Of a DNA stretch of 51,933 nt, positions 34,901 to 49,900 are shown one piece after another. Below the pieces are notes generated by a model, which was not told the origin of the DNA, ran no database searches, and saw only the letters and a list, made by a program, of their open reading frames with translations. The stretch's first letter is position 1. Each line of letters begins with the position of its first letter. The position numbers were made by a program, and so were the translations under genes. Source of the stretch: Apostichopus californicus (lineage: Eukaryota; Echinodermata; Holothuroidea; Aspidochirotida; Stichopodidae); the NCBI GenBank assembly GCA_020650975.1, contig JAIPMN010006970.1:1000-52932 (forward strand), given 5' to 3'.

Positions 34901-37900
34901 AGATTCACAAGAGAATTAAATATTTCAATCCGAGATCAGAAACAAAGAAACTTTTTCGGAAAAATTAAGAATTTTAGTCATATCTTTCGAAATAAATGAA
35001 AAGTAGAATATTTATCGTTTTGTAATATTGAAGTATATTAGATAATTGCTTACAAATAGGAAGGATGATACAAATAAGAGATCCAGTTCCTTCATGGAGA
35101 TTTTCATTTTAAAGAAGATAACCTATCAAAGCAAAATAGTTTTTACTTGCTGGTTAACCATTTTTGATTTGAACCCATTAAAGACCACCGGGTAATGCTT
35201 TAGGGGACCTTTTTGGGTGGGGTTTTAAGATTTTAAGATTAAAACTGATCAATCTAAACCACCCTTAGGGTCTAAATTTTTCAACAAGAGCTTGACGGGC
35301 ATTATGGTTCCTTGCATGCTTAGTGGAATATTGTATGTCACCATGTATGTCAAGTGTTGTATGTCATCAGCCGATATCATATTTGCAAAAAAGGAAGGCA
35401 TAGTATATGTATTCTGTATTCGAGGTGCAAACAAAATTTGGGCCCCACCCTGGCCAAAAATAGGCCAGGGCATATCTGGGGCCCAGGTGGTCCCAAAAAA
35501 TTTCGGCCCACCTGTACCAGCTATTAACCAAAAAAAGTTCTGTATGCCAAGTTTGGCTGCAATCCAATTTTAAGTTTGCAGAATTATTGCAATATAAAGA
35601 TTTTGAATGTTTGACCCCATAACTTTATTAATATTCATAGGGTCAGCATCACAAACAATAGGGCACACCTTCTCACTATAATACATCAACACAGCAAGTA
35701 TGACAAGTATCCATCATTCCATTTGCTGAGTTATCACCGACCCAAGCAAGTGTCACAGATGCACACATACACACGGTTCCTTGCGGTTCCTTTCCTTTCC
35801 TTGCGGTTCCGTTCCTTTCCTATCGCAAAACATCGGCAAGTATAAAGGCACTTTATCTCAGCTTTGGGTATATATCAAGCTTTTTGTCAGTTGATTGTGT
35901 TTATAGTTGAGGTCAAAGCTACCAATAGTCAACCCAATACTCTAAAGCAAATAGTTTATACACACGCCAACCTGACTGCATAGGTTCGTTTGCTTCCAGC
36001 AAGAAACCAAAAATCCATGTCAAGTTTGATTCATAATGCATTGATAATTTGCTCCTCACATTAAGCAAAAATTGGAAAACAATAATCAGCAGGTGCTGTA
36101 GAGGCATGAAATAATTATAGACCCAGTCTTTCGCTTGTGTGACCTAGTTGAGCCTGAGGACATCTTGTCAAACATCACACAGTTGGGCCACCTCGGGCCC
36201 CAAGGACTACTGTCACAATGGCCCCTTTTGGAAGCCTTTATTTTGTCTAAGTATACAATGAAATTGAAAATACATATTCTCATATTTCCCTAGACCAGTG
36301 ATTGATCAATTTTCATAGGCTGTAGACCTTCCTTCCCTCCCACCCCTTCCCTTCCCCTTCCCCTCCCACCCCTTCCACTCCCACCCTCTCCTATGATCAG
36401 TCAAACATCCACTGTAAAGATTCACTCTAATTCCTCTCATGCCTTTACCTGTTTTCTTGACAACAGGCATAGATTCGCCCGTTATAAGTGATTCGTCCAC
36501 ACACGAGGAGCCGTCTACCACCCTTCCGTCGACTGGAATCTTCCCGCCGGGAAGAACTCGAAGGTAGTCCCCCCTCTGAACCAACTCTACTTGGATTTGT
36601 TTATCTGTTAGTATCTGCATGTCATCGTTAACTGTCACTAAGGTAGCCTCGGTAGGTTGAAGTGACATCAGCTTTGATAAGGCGTCAGACGTCTTGGCCT
36701 TCAAAGAAAAGAGACCGCATGGATAAATCAAATTGAGAATTTCACTGTCAACCTTAGATGCTACATGATATAGTAGCACTGAAGAAGAGACTATTACAGG
36801 GGGGTATGAGCCGGGGGGGGGGCCACTGGGGGCACGTGCCCCCCCACTTTCTTCCAAAATAGCAAATGTGCCCTACTGGCAAATAAAATGTGCCCCTTTG
36901 ATGAAGAACTGTCTTTTGGATATTTTNNNNNNNNNNCCCCCCCCCCCCCCCCCCACTTTCTTCCAAAATAGCAAATGTGCCCTACTGGCAAATAAAATGT
37001 GCCCCTTTGATGAAGAACTGTCTTTTGGATATTTTAAGGCTTTGTTAATTTTAATATTTTATTTTAATTATTCACGTGCACCATCATAGTATTGATAGCA
37101 TACTAACACATCATATATATTTAAGTGATATGGCTGGTGTGTATCGGTTTATAGCATAACGAGTGGTGGTTGTGGAATGAGAAAGTGCCCCACTGATGTT
37201 GTGCCCCATTCCCCCCACCCCCCACTTTTTGGAAGCTTCCTACCCCCACTGGACAAATATATTGAAATCTCTGAGTCTTAGGGATCCACTCTTCATCCAC
37301 TTGCACCCCATTGGGCCTACCTTACCCCCCCCCCATGTCACAGGCACTACCCCTCTCAAGATGCTAGCAATTGTAGATTTATCAACATTGTGCCATCAAA
37401 AATACTCTCAAATATATATATTAAACATTTTCATTAATTTTTTTCTTCTTGTCCTTTTGCCAACAATATCTAATTCAGCGGTGGCCTTGCACTCAAAATT
37501 ACACTTGAACAATGTATTTTCATAATCATATCAATGTCAGATGCAGAGAAGCCAACCCAAACCCACCAACCACCTCCCTCACATCTGGCATGACTCTGTT
37601 GTCATCAGCTTTCAGTTATAGCTTCATAAACATTTAAATGTGCCATAAGTCACTGTCAGGTATAGAGATTAGCATTTTTTTCTTCTTGAACTTTTGCCAG
37701 CAATTTCTCATTCAGCGGTAACCTTGATCTGGAACGTACACCTGAACAAAGTATTCATAATCATGTCAATGTCAGATGGAGAGAAGTCTAACCCACCCCC
37801 CCCCCCAACCCCCTTCCATCCCCAAAACTTTTGGCACGACTCTGATGTCATTGGTATCATACTATGACCTTCCCAATTCAATACAATTTTATCTGACAAT

Positions 37901-40900
37901 CATTAATCATGATAGACTGTTTTCAAGCTGTTTTCTTGGAACGGAATTTATATCGCAAAACATCGGCAAGTATAAAGGCACTTTATCTCAGCTTTGGGTA
38001 TATATCAAGGTCTTTGTTACTTGATTGTGTTTATAGTTGAGGTCAAAGCTACCAATAGTCAACCCAATACTCTCAAGCAAATATTTTATACTCACTTTAG
38101 CGATGTGTTCCAGCCATCTTCCAAGTGATATGAAGACTAGCAACATCGGCGGTGTGTCAAAGAAAGTCATCGGGCTGTATGGATCCTTTCTCGCTACAGC
38201 GACCACCACAACTACCACCGAATATGTATAAGCTATGGTAGTCGCCATGGTGATGAGAACGTCCATGTTGGCCACTCCATGTTTGAGCGACTTGTAGGCT
38301 TGAACATAAAAGTAGCGGCCACCAAGGAACTGCAAGGGTGAAAGAAATATGCAAGGAGACTAAACTTTTTTGTCAATTGCTTTCCTTTAGAGTTCCAAAA
38401 CAGAGAGCTCTACTAAAATTCCTTTAAAGTATATACTGTGTGCCTATTGAAAAATCATCCACAAAGGTTTGCTGTTACTGTTCCTTGCTATTTATTGGTC
38501 CATCACATCTGTTTGAAATTCCAAATGCCAGTTAAATGTCAATATTTAAAAAATTAAAAAAAGTCATTTATCCTGTTCATTATGTCCTGTCTTTGATATT
38601 GTCCCTGTACTCTCACCACTGTTTTTTCACAACAGTCAATTATTTTGAAATATCCTTGGAATTTGACTTTTTATTTTGTAGTATATATATATCCAGAAGT
38701 AGCAAAGATTTAAAAGTGTTGTCCAAGTTACGAAAGTTAGGAGAAGACATTCCCCAAACAACTTTTGCACAATAAAGCCTTGGGGAATACAACCAATGGA
38801 CACAAAATGGACACAAAATGGACACAAAATGGACACAAAATGGACACAAAAGTTAAAACCATTCTGGTACTAACCAAGCTCCTGACCGATTGAACTTAAT
38901 ACGTCAACAAAACGACCAAAAGCCGGTCTTTACAATTGCAACCAAAACCTAGGTATCTTTTTAAAATAATTTACCTGGACACATGTGGCACAGACAAAGA
39001 AGATCAAGTTTTCCAGTGACAGTCCAGGAATGATTATGATAACCTTCTTGGAGACCATAAAGTAGATCATAGTAATCATAACAGGGAGGCCAAAGATGAG
39101 AGAAATCAAGAAAGAATTCCTCCATCTGCAAGAGATAAAAAAAAAACAGAAAAAAACAGAAAAAATAATATCTATGACTTTGTAAACCAGGAAAGAAAAG
39201 AACATTTAAAATCATGAGAGCATATTTTGACTTTTTAATTTTACCTGTCAAAGCAGGCTTCAATTTAAACTATTACATATTCCAGGTGATGTCATTATCC
39301 CTTCGGCTCATATTTCATCATTGCAATGATTACTTAAATGCTTGTAATTATAATAATAATAATAATCAGCAGTTACTTTTACAAAGCTTAAGAGACCACA
39401 AATGTTGGAGGAACCCGCAAGGGCTTATGGATTACAACTTACACATCAGGTGGCTTCCAATTCAACATTTTATCTCAAATTTGGAATGCTTCTCAATTTA
39501 GGAGTCATTTCAGATGGGAAAACCGTAGATTGCTCTTGGATGAAAAACCGACCTTACTAGCCTCATTGCTCCAAATGCCACCACCTATATCCACTTGGCC
39601 ATTCCACATTACTTTATTGATTGTGGTTTAAAGTTACCTCAATCTTAACTATATCTATGTAATTCATCAAGGTAAGTTTCACTTTCAAGCGCGATAACAC
39701 CATCTATACTCACCCTGGTGCAAAATTATGGACACCGTAGGTGCACTTCTCTTCCAATTGGCAAAACAAACAAAAAAGGGGGGCAAATTAATATGGACCA
39801 GTTTTGTTTGTTCGAATATATACAGTGTAAACAAATAACAACATTTCTTTGGTTTGTGAAATGAAAGAATTTATTACATTACAATTTAAAGAAAAAAAAA
39901 CTGAAAACTGCCTTTGAGCAAGTTGTTTTTATTGATTTCATGAGGACAAAAAGAGAAAGAACTATGTCAAATACAGTATGTTCAAAGTTTTTTTTCGATG
40001 GAGGTAAAATGTAGCTTACTTTCTTATAGCTTTCTTGTGCTGACTTGTAATAGTTGCGTGATTTTGATCGGTATTCAAGGAGCACTCAAATCCAGCACCC
40101 TGTTCAGACAAAAAAATGTAGAGTTAGACTAAAATTTTATCATGACATACCTGAAACATTTCACAGGTCAACGACGACAAGATAAAGAAACGTACTAGTT
40201 AAATAAACATGCTGTCTATACTGCTGTTTGATTAATGGGCAAAGGCCTATATCCAGATAAGAGAAAAATAATATTAACAAAAAACATACTCCCTAACACA
40301 ACTTTCATGTTGTCCTTTATCTGCAGTTATGTATACTGTGTGCCATAACACATTATTGTACAATAGACTGTTCAAAAGCACATTAAATTCTTTTTAAGTG
40401 TTTTGTGAATACACTTAATCAGCAAAGAGGTTCTGGGAGTTTGCAGATATTTAATATACCTTCTCCCTTCGATGGAAGAATTTGGGCGAAAAATGTTTTC
40501 TATCATATGCATGCGATATTTCATACGAACAGTTAAAAATAAAACTTAGGAACGCAGCTTAAAGTCACCGAGAATTAATGGAACCTCCACGTAGTAGACC
40601 TTCACGATTTATCAAATTATTTTAGTTCCACCGATAAAACTTTGACAATTAGTACTGGATCGATGCAATAAAACAAAACGGTTGTGATAATTTTAATTTA
40701 TGCAAACTGAACAAGTTATACCGGCCCACAGTAAATATGTAAGTACATAGGACTGGCTACTATATTTTTTGTCTTAGCTGACCTATATCAAACTAAGCCA
40801 TTGTTCTCTGAACAAAACACCATTAGTTAATGACAAATCAAATTCTGACAATTACACTACAGTAATTAATTAACTCGTATGTCCATTTGACCAAACATTT

Positions 40901-43900
40901 TAAAATCAAATTCATTCATTAGTTTACAAGAAATGGTATCAATCAAACAATTTTTAGTTCTGGCTTTAAACGATCATAAATACCTCTATCAATTCCATAA
41001 TTTTTCTGGCACCGATTTTGTCAGAATCGTATTTGACGGTTCCTTGCTGAGTTGCCAAGGCGACAGATGCAGAGATGACGCCATCTTGACTTGAGAGCTT
41101 CCCCTCTATAGTACTCACACAGCTGGCACACGTCATCCCTCCAATCTGCCAGGAAATAAAGGGATGGGTGATCAATCAGGTAATATCAAAGGACATTGGG
41201 TATCAGGTTGGGGGACAGAGGGGGGGTGGGGCAGGCCGTGGGGGGGTTAGACTTCTCTCCATCTGACATTGATATGATTATGAATAGAATTTGTGGTATT
41301 TTTTGGTTCTGACTAGATACAGTAAAACTTTGTCATACAAAATTGTTAGTAAGATGTCACCTTGTATGACTTCACAGGATTATAAAATGGCCGCCCCAAT
41401 GTATCCCAACCCCCACCCTTCCCCCCCTTCCCCCTCCTACATATTTCTTTCAAGCCAGCATTCCTCCCAAACAGAGTAAGATTTTCCTTAGATATTTTGG
41501 GGAGAGTTGTGTACCACTAAGATTTAAATAAGATAAGCAAAAGATGGTTGCAGGATTTTGCTTCTCTTTTCAAATACCTGATTCACAAAATATCTGGGTT
41601 GTATAGAATCAAATATGGCTGCAGTCTCCATTTTTACAGACACCAGTGTTAGTGACATAACATCACGGCAGTCGCACTCAACTTAGTAGTGCCGGATAAC
41701 TTCATTGATAAGAGCTTATAGGGAGTACACTTTTATTCCTGAAATCATTAACTTTAAATCCTGTTCTTGCTAAAACTTTCGTTTTCAAACGACAAAACAA
41801 TGTCAAAATGTATCAGTGCGATCTTACCCAAAAAAAAAAAAATATTGTACTGTTCTACATTAAAGAAATCAAAATATCTGATATCCACTGAAAACTTACA
41901 AGAAGATGAAGAGTCTCTTCACCGCCTCTCCTTTCCTCCAGAATGTCCACATCGAATCCCATGTCAAAGATAAAGGACGCGATGGTATTGGGGTCTGTGA
42001 TATGAGCACTATACTTCACCTCGGCCCTCTGTCCCATAAGAGATACCAGCACATTATATATACCTAATGAGGAATAACATTACATACATGTATGATGGGC
42101 ATATGAAGGTTAGTGCAGATAACAATACAAATTAACATCTTAGTGACAATCTTGGGGGAAAAAAATAGCATAACAAAATTGGAGAGGCAGGCTGAGGGTT
42201 CAGTCACTACAGTCTATATCTATGATTGATACATCTAGGCTATTCCCTGAACATTCAAGTTAAAAAACATTTTATTCGTCATCTTTCCTGATGGGTCAAA
42301 AATTGGTCCGTATTCCATTTTGGTCCTGATCCTCATCCCAGAAAATCTTAATCACCTGGAAATTTTAGAACCTTTATGATACATGTTTGCTTGTCATTTT
42401 GCCCTCCCCTCCCCCCTCCTCCCCCTCCCCTCAACCTCCATCAAACCTATCTTAACTGGCTGTTCAGAGCACCGAGTATTTATCGTGCTGACACAATCAT
42501 TCATAAATGCACAGATTGTTCATCCCCTGAACATTCATGTTACATGTTTACTTTTCATTGGTCCTGAGATAGCAATGATGCATGCTCACTGCCCTTCTGC
42601 CCCCTTCCCCTTCCCAACCCCCTTCCCCAACAGTTAATATCTTGCACGGCTGTTGAGAGCGTCAAGTCTCAGTACATGTTCATGCATGATGCATGATGCA
42701 TTCCCTCGACATAACTGTATGTTTTCTCTTCATCCTAGCGAGGGGACAGAGATGAAGGCACATTGCCCCTTCCTTCCCCTCATCTCTCCTCCCACCCCTC
42801 CCTTCCTTCCCATCATCTCTCCTACCCTGACAGTTAAATATCTTACCTGGCTGTTTAGAGAGCTGAGTCTCTATGGTGTTGACGCACGACGCACAGGTCA
42901 TCCCCTGGACATTCAAATTGCACGTTTTCTCCCTGTCGTCCTCCTCCTCCTGAGGGGGCAGAGGTGCATACTGGCCCGACATTTCAAAGTTACTGGTTGC
43001 TTTGACATCTTTATCCATCATCTCCAACCTCTCTTCTTGGCTTCTGGCAGCTGACAAAATGAACAATAATTGAAGGAAAGTCACGCATTGAATATTAGTC
43101 GTTGTGACGAGCCATCTATTAAGCCGAGCTTATAAAAGAAACCAGTTGGTTGCATCGTAACTAAATTTATGAAACTCTAGAGCTGTACATTCCACAAACT
43201 TGTACTGAAATAGCCAATTTATGCAAATTGCCAGCAATCCTGTTCCACTGACAACTATTGAATGCAAAGCAATATTGCATAATTTCTAACAATATCTGAA
43301 ATTGCTCAACTAATCCAAATGACATACAGTACATAAATCCTAAATAGACCAAATAATATCTACACTTCACTTGGTGGCAACAAATACCTAAATATCTAGC
43401 AACATTATGACAGTGGCAGCACCATATGGGAAAATCTCTACTACCCCCACCCCCTCCCCCCTCCCCCATCCCCCCTGCAAATGATATTCACCATGTCTTA
43501 TTAAACCCTTAGGCAGGAATATACGTAACATTGTTATTTCTACTGACAATGATTTACTTTTACCATCTACTCTACATCCAAAATTCTGCGATTTGACACT
43601 GATATGTTATGAAATAATAAAAACCACAAAGCTGTAGGAGGCTTGATCATCACCAGAGTGCCCTTTGGCTGACCCCTGGATCCCATGTATACATATGGTT
43701 CCAATGCCAGTTTGCATTATCCACATTCTGTGCCTCCCCCAAGCCCAAAGTTGTTGTCAGTTTACAGTGCTACCATATCACCCCACACCCCCCCCCCCCC
43801 ACCCCTACCCTATACTTCTAAAAGTGTGGCAACACCAATGCATTATGATTCACACTGTCATCAAATATGTATCTATGTTAAGGTACAGTTAGACATTTGT

Positions 43901-46900
43901 ACAACAGTTAATGGCATGGTCCATTTGCACCTCAGTGTGATGAAACTGTACTGAAAAATTTTCAACATTTTTTTAATTTTTGTATGCTTTTTCTGATCTT
44001 TTACTTACAATATTTCCAGTTACTATCATTAAAAAAAATGTTTCCAGATTCAGTATGTGATGGGAAATTAATTTTGTGATGAAAGATTTAGTCTGCACTT
44101 ACTACCAACAGCAGTAAAACTGAAGTTTGTCAAACAAACAGCAATAAAGAATCAACAACATTTAATCACATGGATTTTGAAGAGAAATGCAGATTTAAAT
44201 TACATATAATACAGTATATATATATACTGAATTGTTTTCCATTTATGAAATACGTACATTACACACATAATAGTGAACTGGACTACACAAAAGCTTATGA
44301 AATGGAAATTAATAATATTTTCATGCTTATAGGGTCAAGTAGGGATTATATGACAAAGTCATTCATTACAATTAAGAACAATAAAGAATTTACAATTTCA
44401 CCACAAAAAAAATTAACAAACAAAAAACAATGACATGCAATCCGAAAATGTCCGTAAAACCATATGTATTAGTAAAATGACTGAATGAAGTGCGTTCTCT
44501 TACTCATGTTGTGTACAATGAAGAGACATGAAATGGTCTAATAAAGAGTTTGAACGGCTAACGTTCATCATTCACCTGTTCACGTCTAAGTTCACAAATA
44601 CCTTTCATTATAGTCTGTACGTAAATCTTTTTGGACAACCAAATTTGTTTTTGGTCGGGACAACCTTAAAAAAGGTCTTCCAGCTGGTTCGATATCTTCT
44701 ACAAACAACCGGTACCCCTTCTCAAAAATCAACCATTCATATGGTACATTCCATGCGCATTGAGCGCTCACTTGCTATGCGAAAGACAATCGACTTGGCT
44801 GTTTATTTCCTTTTTTTTAATTTTAAAAACTATGATTATACAGAAACTGAACCATGAAGAAATGCAGATCACCACAGAAGCCGTAATAAGTTTGAAGAGA
44901 ACATCAAATGGTATGAAAGAACTAACCGATAACACTGGAGATATTCTGATACAAAGACAACACAATTAAGTAACCATGCAAGGGTGCATACAGTATATAT
45001 ATACACATGTGAAACAGTATTCTTCCAAGTAGAGCGAGTGCAACTTGTATACGTTAAGTATGACAGGGTTGGAATGTAAACATCAGAATGCATTCAAACT
45101 AGGCATATACACACATGAAACAGTATTCTTCCAAGTAGAGCAAGTGCTGAGCTACTGTAGTATACATTAAGTATGACAGGGTTCGAATGTAAACATCAGA
45201 GGCTCACTGAGATCGCAGCTGCCATTTGTAATCAAAGCATTGAAAATAGGCAGAGTTTTGAATTCATCTAAAAAACAATGTGGCATTAAAACTTGTACAC
45301 ATTACAAGGCACCATCAGCATTTTAACTTTATGATACTTCTTTTGGAAGTAAGGTGGGTTTACATTCTCATTAATGCATCTCAAGGTATACCACAGCCAC
45401 AAAGATATCAGCAAATCAACCACCATTATTTTCTCCCTTCCCTTCCCTTCCCTTCTCCTCCCCCCCCCCCCTCCTCAAAGTCTTCAAGCATAGTGTACAC
45501 ACTTGTTTAACCACCTAACTACAAATTTAGCCACCACTTTTTAGGGTCATCCCAAACTAGCTATGTTTATATAATTGAACACTGTGCCTATATTATTGTA
45601 TACTGTTTCACATGCAAAACTGATGATAAATAGTGTAACACAAAGTTTTATAAAATTTATAAATAATGACTGGGTGGCATACTTCTACCGCTGAGACAAG
45701 ATGGCAATAACTTGTCATATTCAAAACCGACGCTTTCCTCCTGATCATCTTCAACTGGTGAAATTATAAAAACAAAACCTGTCTAATTTGTCAAAATGGA
45801 TGCATGTGACAAAGCAAGCTGTACGTAGCAGTGTGATAGGTTGTTGTTGGCTATTAATTAATCTAATTGCTAGAAGAAGAAGAAAATAATTTAATTAATA
45901 GAGCGACGAAATTCACTTACTAGTGGACTCTTCGATACCACCGTAACTAGCACCGCCGCCAGAATTACTCGAGAAGCACGAGGAAATTCCTAGAAAGCCC
46001 ATATCTGTGGTTTAGTTCGATGTGTCTCTTCCGATTACAGAATAGAATGATGGTATATCCGATACTTATTACTTTAATATCATGCGATGATCCACCAAGT
46101 GGACACCCATGGAAACAGTTGCAGGCCTCTCTGCACAGGATGCAGTATGAAAGCTGATGTCAAACTTTTTTGTTACTTTTCAAACAGTTTGTGTAATTCC
46201 TAATTACCATATATAGTAACGACAGCCTGCTGTGCAAATATATCCCCTACCTGTGATACATAGTACATTCTTTTGTTCCAAGAAAATGAAATGTTCGAAG
46301 GCCGACCATACCATTGGCATTTATTCAATGAACTTGAATTTTTTATGGGACAGTTTCAAAGTTCACGTAAACAAATCAAGTCCAATGTAGTTTATACAAG
46401 AATACATTTATCTGATAAGGGTCAGACAGTTCCAAACTAACTATATATTTATATTATCAATTTTACATCGTTTCCATCTGACGATAACTTTGGTGATATC
46501 TTGGGTGGCAAAGACATCTCTGCAACATATATGGCTATGCAGGACATAAATTATTCCCAAAGTAACAGTTAAAATATATTCAGAATATTGTCCAAGCTGT
46601 AGGTATCATACTCAACTGACTCCAGTTAGGCATTTATTAAGTTCCAATATTAAACAGACAATTAAATCCCTTCTTTAAAATACATGGAGTATGTATCTTT
46701 TGAAATTGCAATATTTCAAGGTCTAGATATATATACACATGCATGCATGACCATCCAACAAGACGGAGGACTGCTATGTCACGGCAAACTGTATTAATTA
46801 CACTACAGTATATATGAACTGATTACGAATTATTACAGGAAAACGAAACATTGGCTCTTATAAATATGTTCCATCTCGCTAAATCCATGCCATAGGAGAA

Positions 46901-49900
46901 CTCCATCAGTAATAATTTTATGATACACTCCAAATACGATTCCACATCACATAATTCTCCGAATCATTATATATATACACTTGTGATCGTCAAAGTTCCG
47001 AGATAGCTCATCCAGAAAAATAAATGCAACAGTCCGAAGCTGGTTTTCTTTGCGATAGTCAAATCTCCAATCCCAAGCATACCACAGTACTCATTAAATT
47101 TAGCAGCCTATATTCCTCTTGGAATTATAATACGAACTGCATGATGCGACAAAAACCTAGCTACATGTCCACATTTGCAGGTTTAGTATATATTTTGCTG
47201 GTATTGCAGGTGGCCAGCTGTGTGTATTCTTAATTTCTTAAGTTCTTAAATTTTAAGATGCTTTTACCATCTGTGATGTCACTAAAACAGCTGATCACAG
47301 CTGAATATATAGCTTGCATGTGCTTGCCCAGTTTCCGGGTTTAAAATGCACATCGTCAACCTAGAATTTCACTAAATCAATATACAGACTTTGCACAGAG
47401 TCCCATTGCTAGTCCATTAAAACCCAAATTTCTCGCCCACGGTAACCTTTGAGATACTCACAATACAGTGTTTACAGCTGGGTGAGCTGTGCAGGACAAT
47501 GAGAGTCTAAGGCAAATTGTGAATGGGGATCTAATCTATAAATTACATCATAGCATTTAAGTTGGTGCCACAATGAGATTCTGAATGACAGCTATATAGC
47601 TAACACTGTACGTTGGTCGTTGTCGTAGTCATTTATCATAGACACATATGTGTGCACGCACTGCATGGGTAAACATATCAAACAATGTAGAGTTACGTAC
47701 AGCTGCACTTTGTAACCTTTGCAGCTTGCATCATCAGTAAACACACCATACACACACACCATGGTACAATTGTGGTACACATCAGGCTCAAAAAATAAAG
47801 CCATTAAGCTGTTTCAACAGTGCAGTTTATATCAAGAGAGCTCACTGATATACCAGTGAATGGAAAGATTTAAAGCTTTAATTTGCTTATACGGAAAAAG
47901 CCGTCGCTCAGAAACACTACGTGCAGAGGAAGGACTAAACGATCAGCTTCAGCTCAGCTCAATTAATACATGGTGGATCCGATCTCAAATGTTCAAATGG
48001 CATACTGGCCCGACTGAAAGACCTTACTAAGGTAAATTTACAGGCAAGTTTGCAAAACAAAAAGGGTATTATTTTACCCTGTGCAAGCTTAAGAAAAAAA
48101 TTGTTACCAATTAACTGTTCCATTATCTTTCTTTGCTAAACATGTAAACATGATGTACCATGCCAGGAACTTACACATTGACAAAAAAAAAACTAGGATT
48201 AATACTGTATTGTGTGACCAGAAATGAAATGTAGCTAACTTGAGGCTATAGGAAGGAGTTATTGTAACTTAAAAGCATACTATGTTCTGCTTTTTGTTGG
48301 GTTTTTGTTTGTGTGTGTATGCTTTTCTTAATCAAATACTTTTGTACTATATAGGGCAGTACTCATAGAATAAGTCTGAAACAGAACGTAAGTGAGTACA
48401 TATGTATACAAATCACTGACTGGTCGTGTATGGGCCAAGGGAGTGGTTGGCAGGTCGGGATGTCAACATATATCTTTGGCTAATTTTATGTACTCGAGAA
48501 CAACTACAAATAAGTCAAAACGATTACATTTTTTTCAGCTTTATTATAGCAAGAAGATTAGCAGGGACAAGTCCAGGATTTTTATAAAACAGAGGGTATA
48601 GGTCTTCTAGCTAAGGGTCTGGGGGTCCGCCTTCGCAAGAAATACATATTTTAAATATGAACAGGTGCATTCTGACGCATATTTAAACATAAATGTCTAC
48701 AATGAGGTAGGTCTACATATTAATGCTTCAGTTCGGATCTAAGGAAAAATGAACAATATTGTGAACTTACATTCCTCTTGAGGCTTGAAGCTGAGGTCAC
48801 ATAGAATCTTCTCCACTGTTTTCAACTGGTTTGATTCGCACGCTACAGAGACTATGCTACTGTCTCTGTCCACATACACAGCATGTACACCAGATACTTT
48901 CTCAATTGGCTCGATACAGATGGTAATATCTTTATTCGGAGGCGAATGAACCTGTTCGATAGATGAAGAGATCGATCAACAGAAAAAACAAAAGTTAGGA
49001 AAACGCCCTGAGCACAAAAAAAAAAATAAAAAAAAAAATTGGGGGATAGGACTTTGAAAGATCCAAGCAAATTTGAACTCTCTTGAAACCTTTTTTCTCT
49101 GACAATTTCCAGGATCATATGAAAATGGCACAGCTTTGTGGATATAACAAATTAAACTTAAAAATTTAACAAATTTTCTTGATGATATGTGAAATGAAAT
49201 TATACGTGATATGTGAAATAACTATTTTAAAGAGCTGAAATCAAACCAGCCGAACTAACAAACTATCTAGCAATACTTCCAGACATATTTCTAGCAATTA
49301 CAGAAAATGACAATTTTGAAAACTTAAAGGAGATGTCCAAAAATTGTTGTCAGCTTAAACTGCAAAAATGAAAATGTTTTTAATGTGAAGCATTAGGACT
49401 ACTATAGGTGGTACAGTAGGCTTACCTATTACTCTAGATTTAGACAAATTTAACATGCTTAGCTACAGTTAATGTCTTCATGACTATACACTTTTCAGTA
49501 CAACCTGGATGTACAGACTAGAATGCATACATATACAATATCTGTGACAAATACAGGTACATATATGCATATGGAAAATATATACACATGAACAGTATTC
49601 TTCCACTAAAAGTGTTTCCACAGACTGCCCACCATTAGACCATGCTCCCCCCCCCCCCTCCCCTTCCCACTTACCTACTTTCTCCTGGGAAAACAATTAA
49701 GTGTTAAAATTTAAAAAAACTACATAGATCTTTTCTTAACACAATGGGAACAAGTTACATGTAATAGAATAGCATGGGAACAAGTTACATGTAATAGAAT
49801 AGCATTAGGGTCATAAGGTCAAGTAACAAATTGTACTAAAATGTCAGATCTCACCAGGAAGTATTATTTCTGCACCAGGCGTAGTTTTTCATAATATATA

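Noticed and set aside
42653-43054. 133-codon + strand frame
   Set aside because: It is antisense to the ATP7 exon with the first CxxC domain and to its G-rich intron; the minus strand holds the conserved protein.
46002-46010. N-myristoylation of the short ATP7 isoform (MGFLGISS)
   Set aside because: Phe directly after Gly2 and Ile at the usual Ser/Thr position do not fit the myristoylation consensus.
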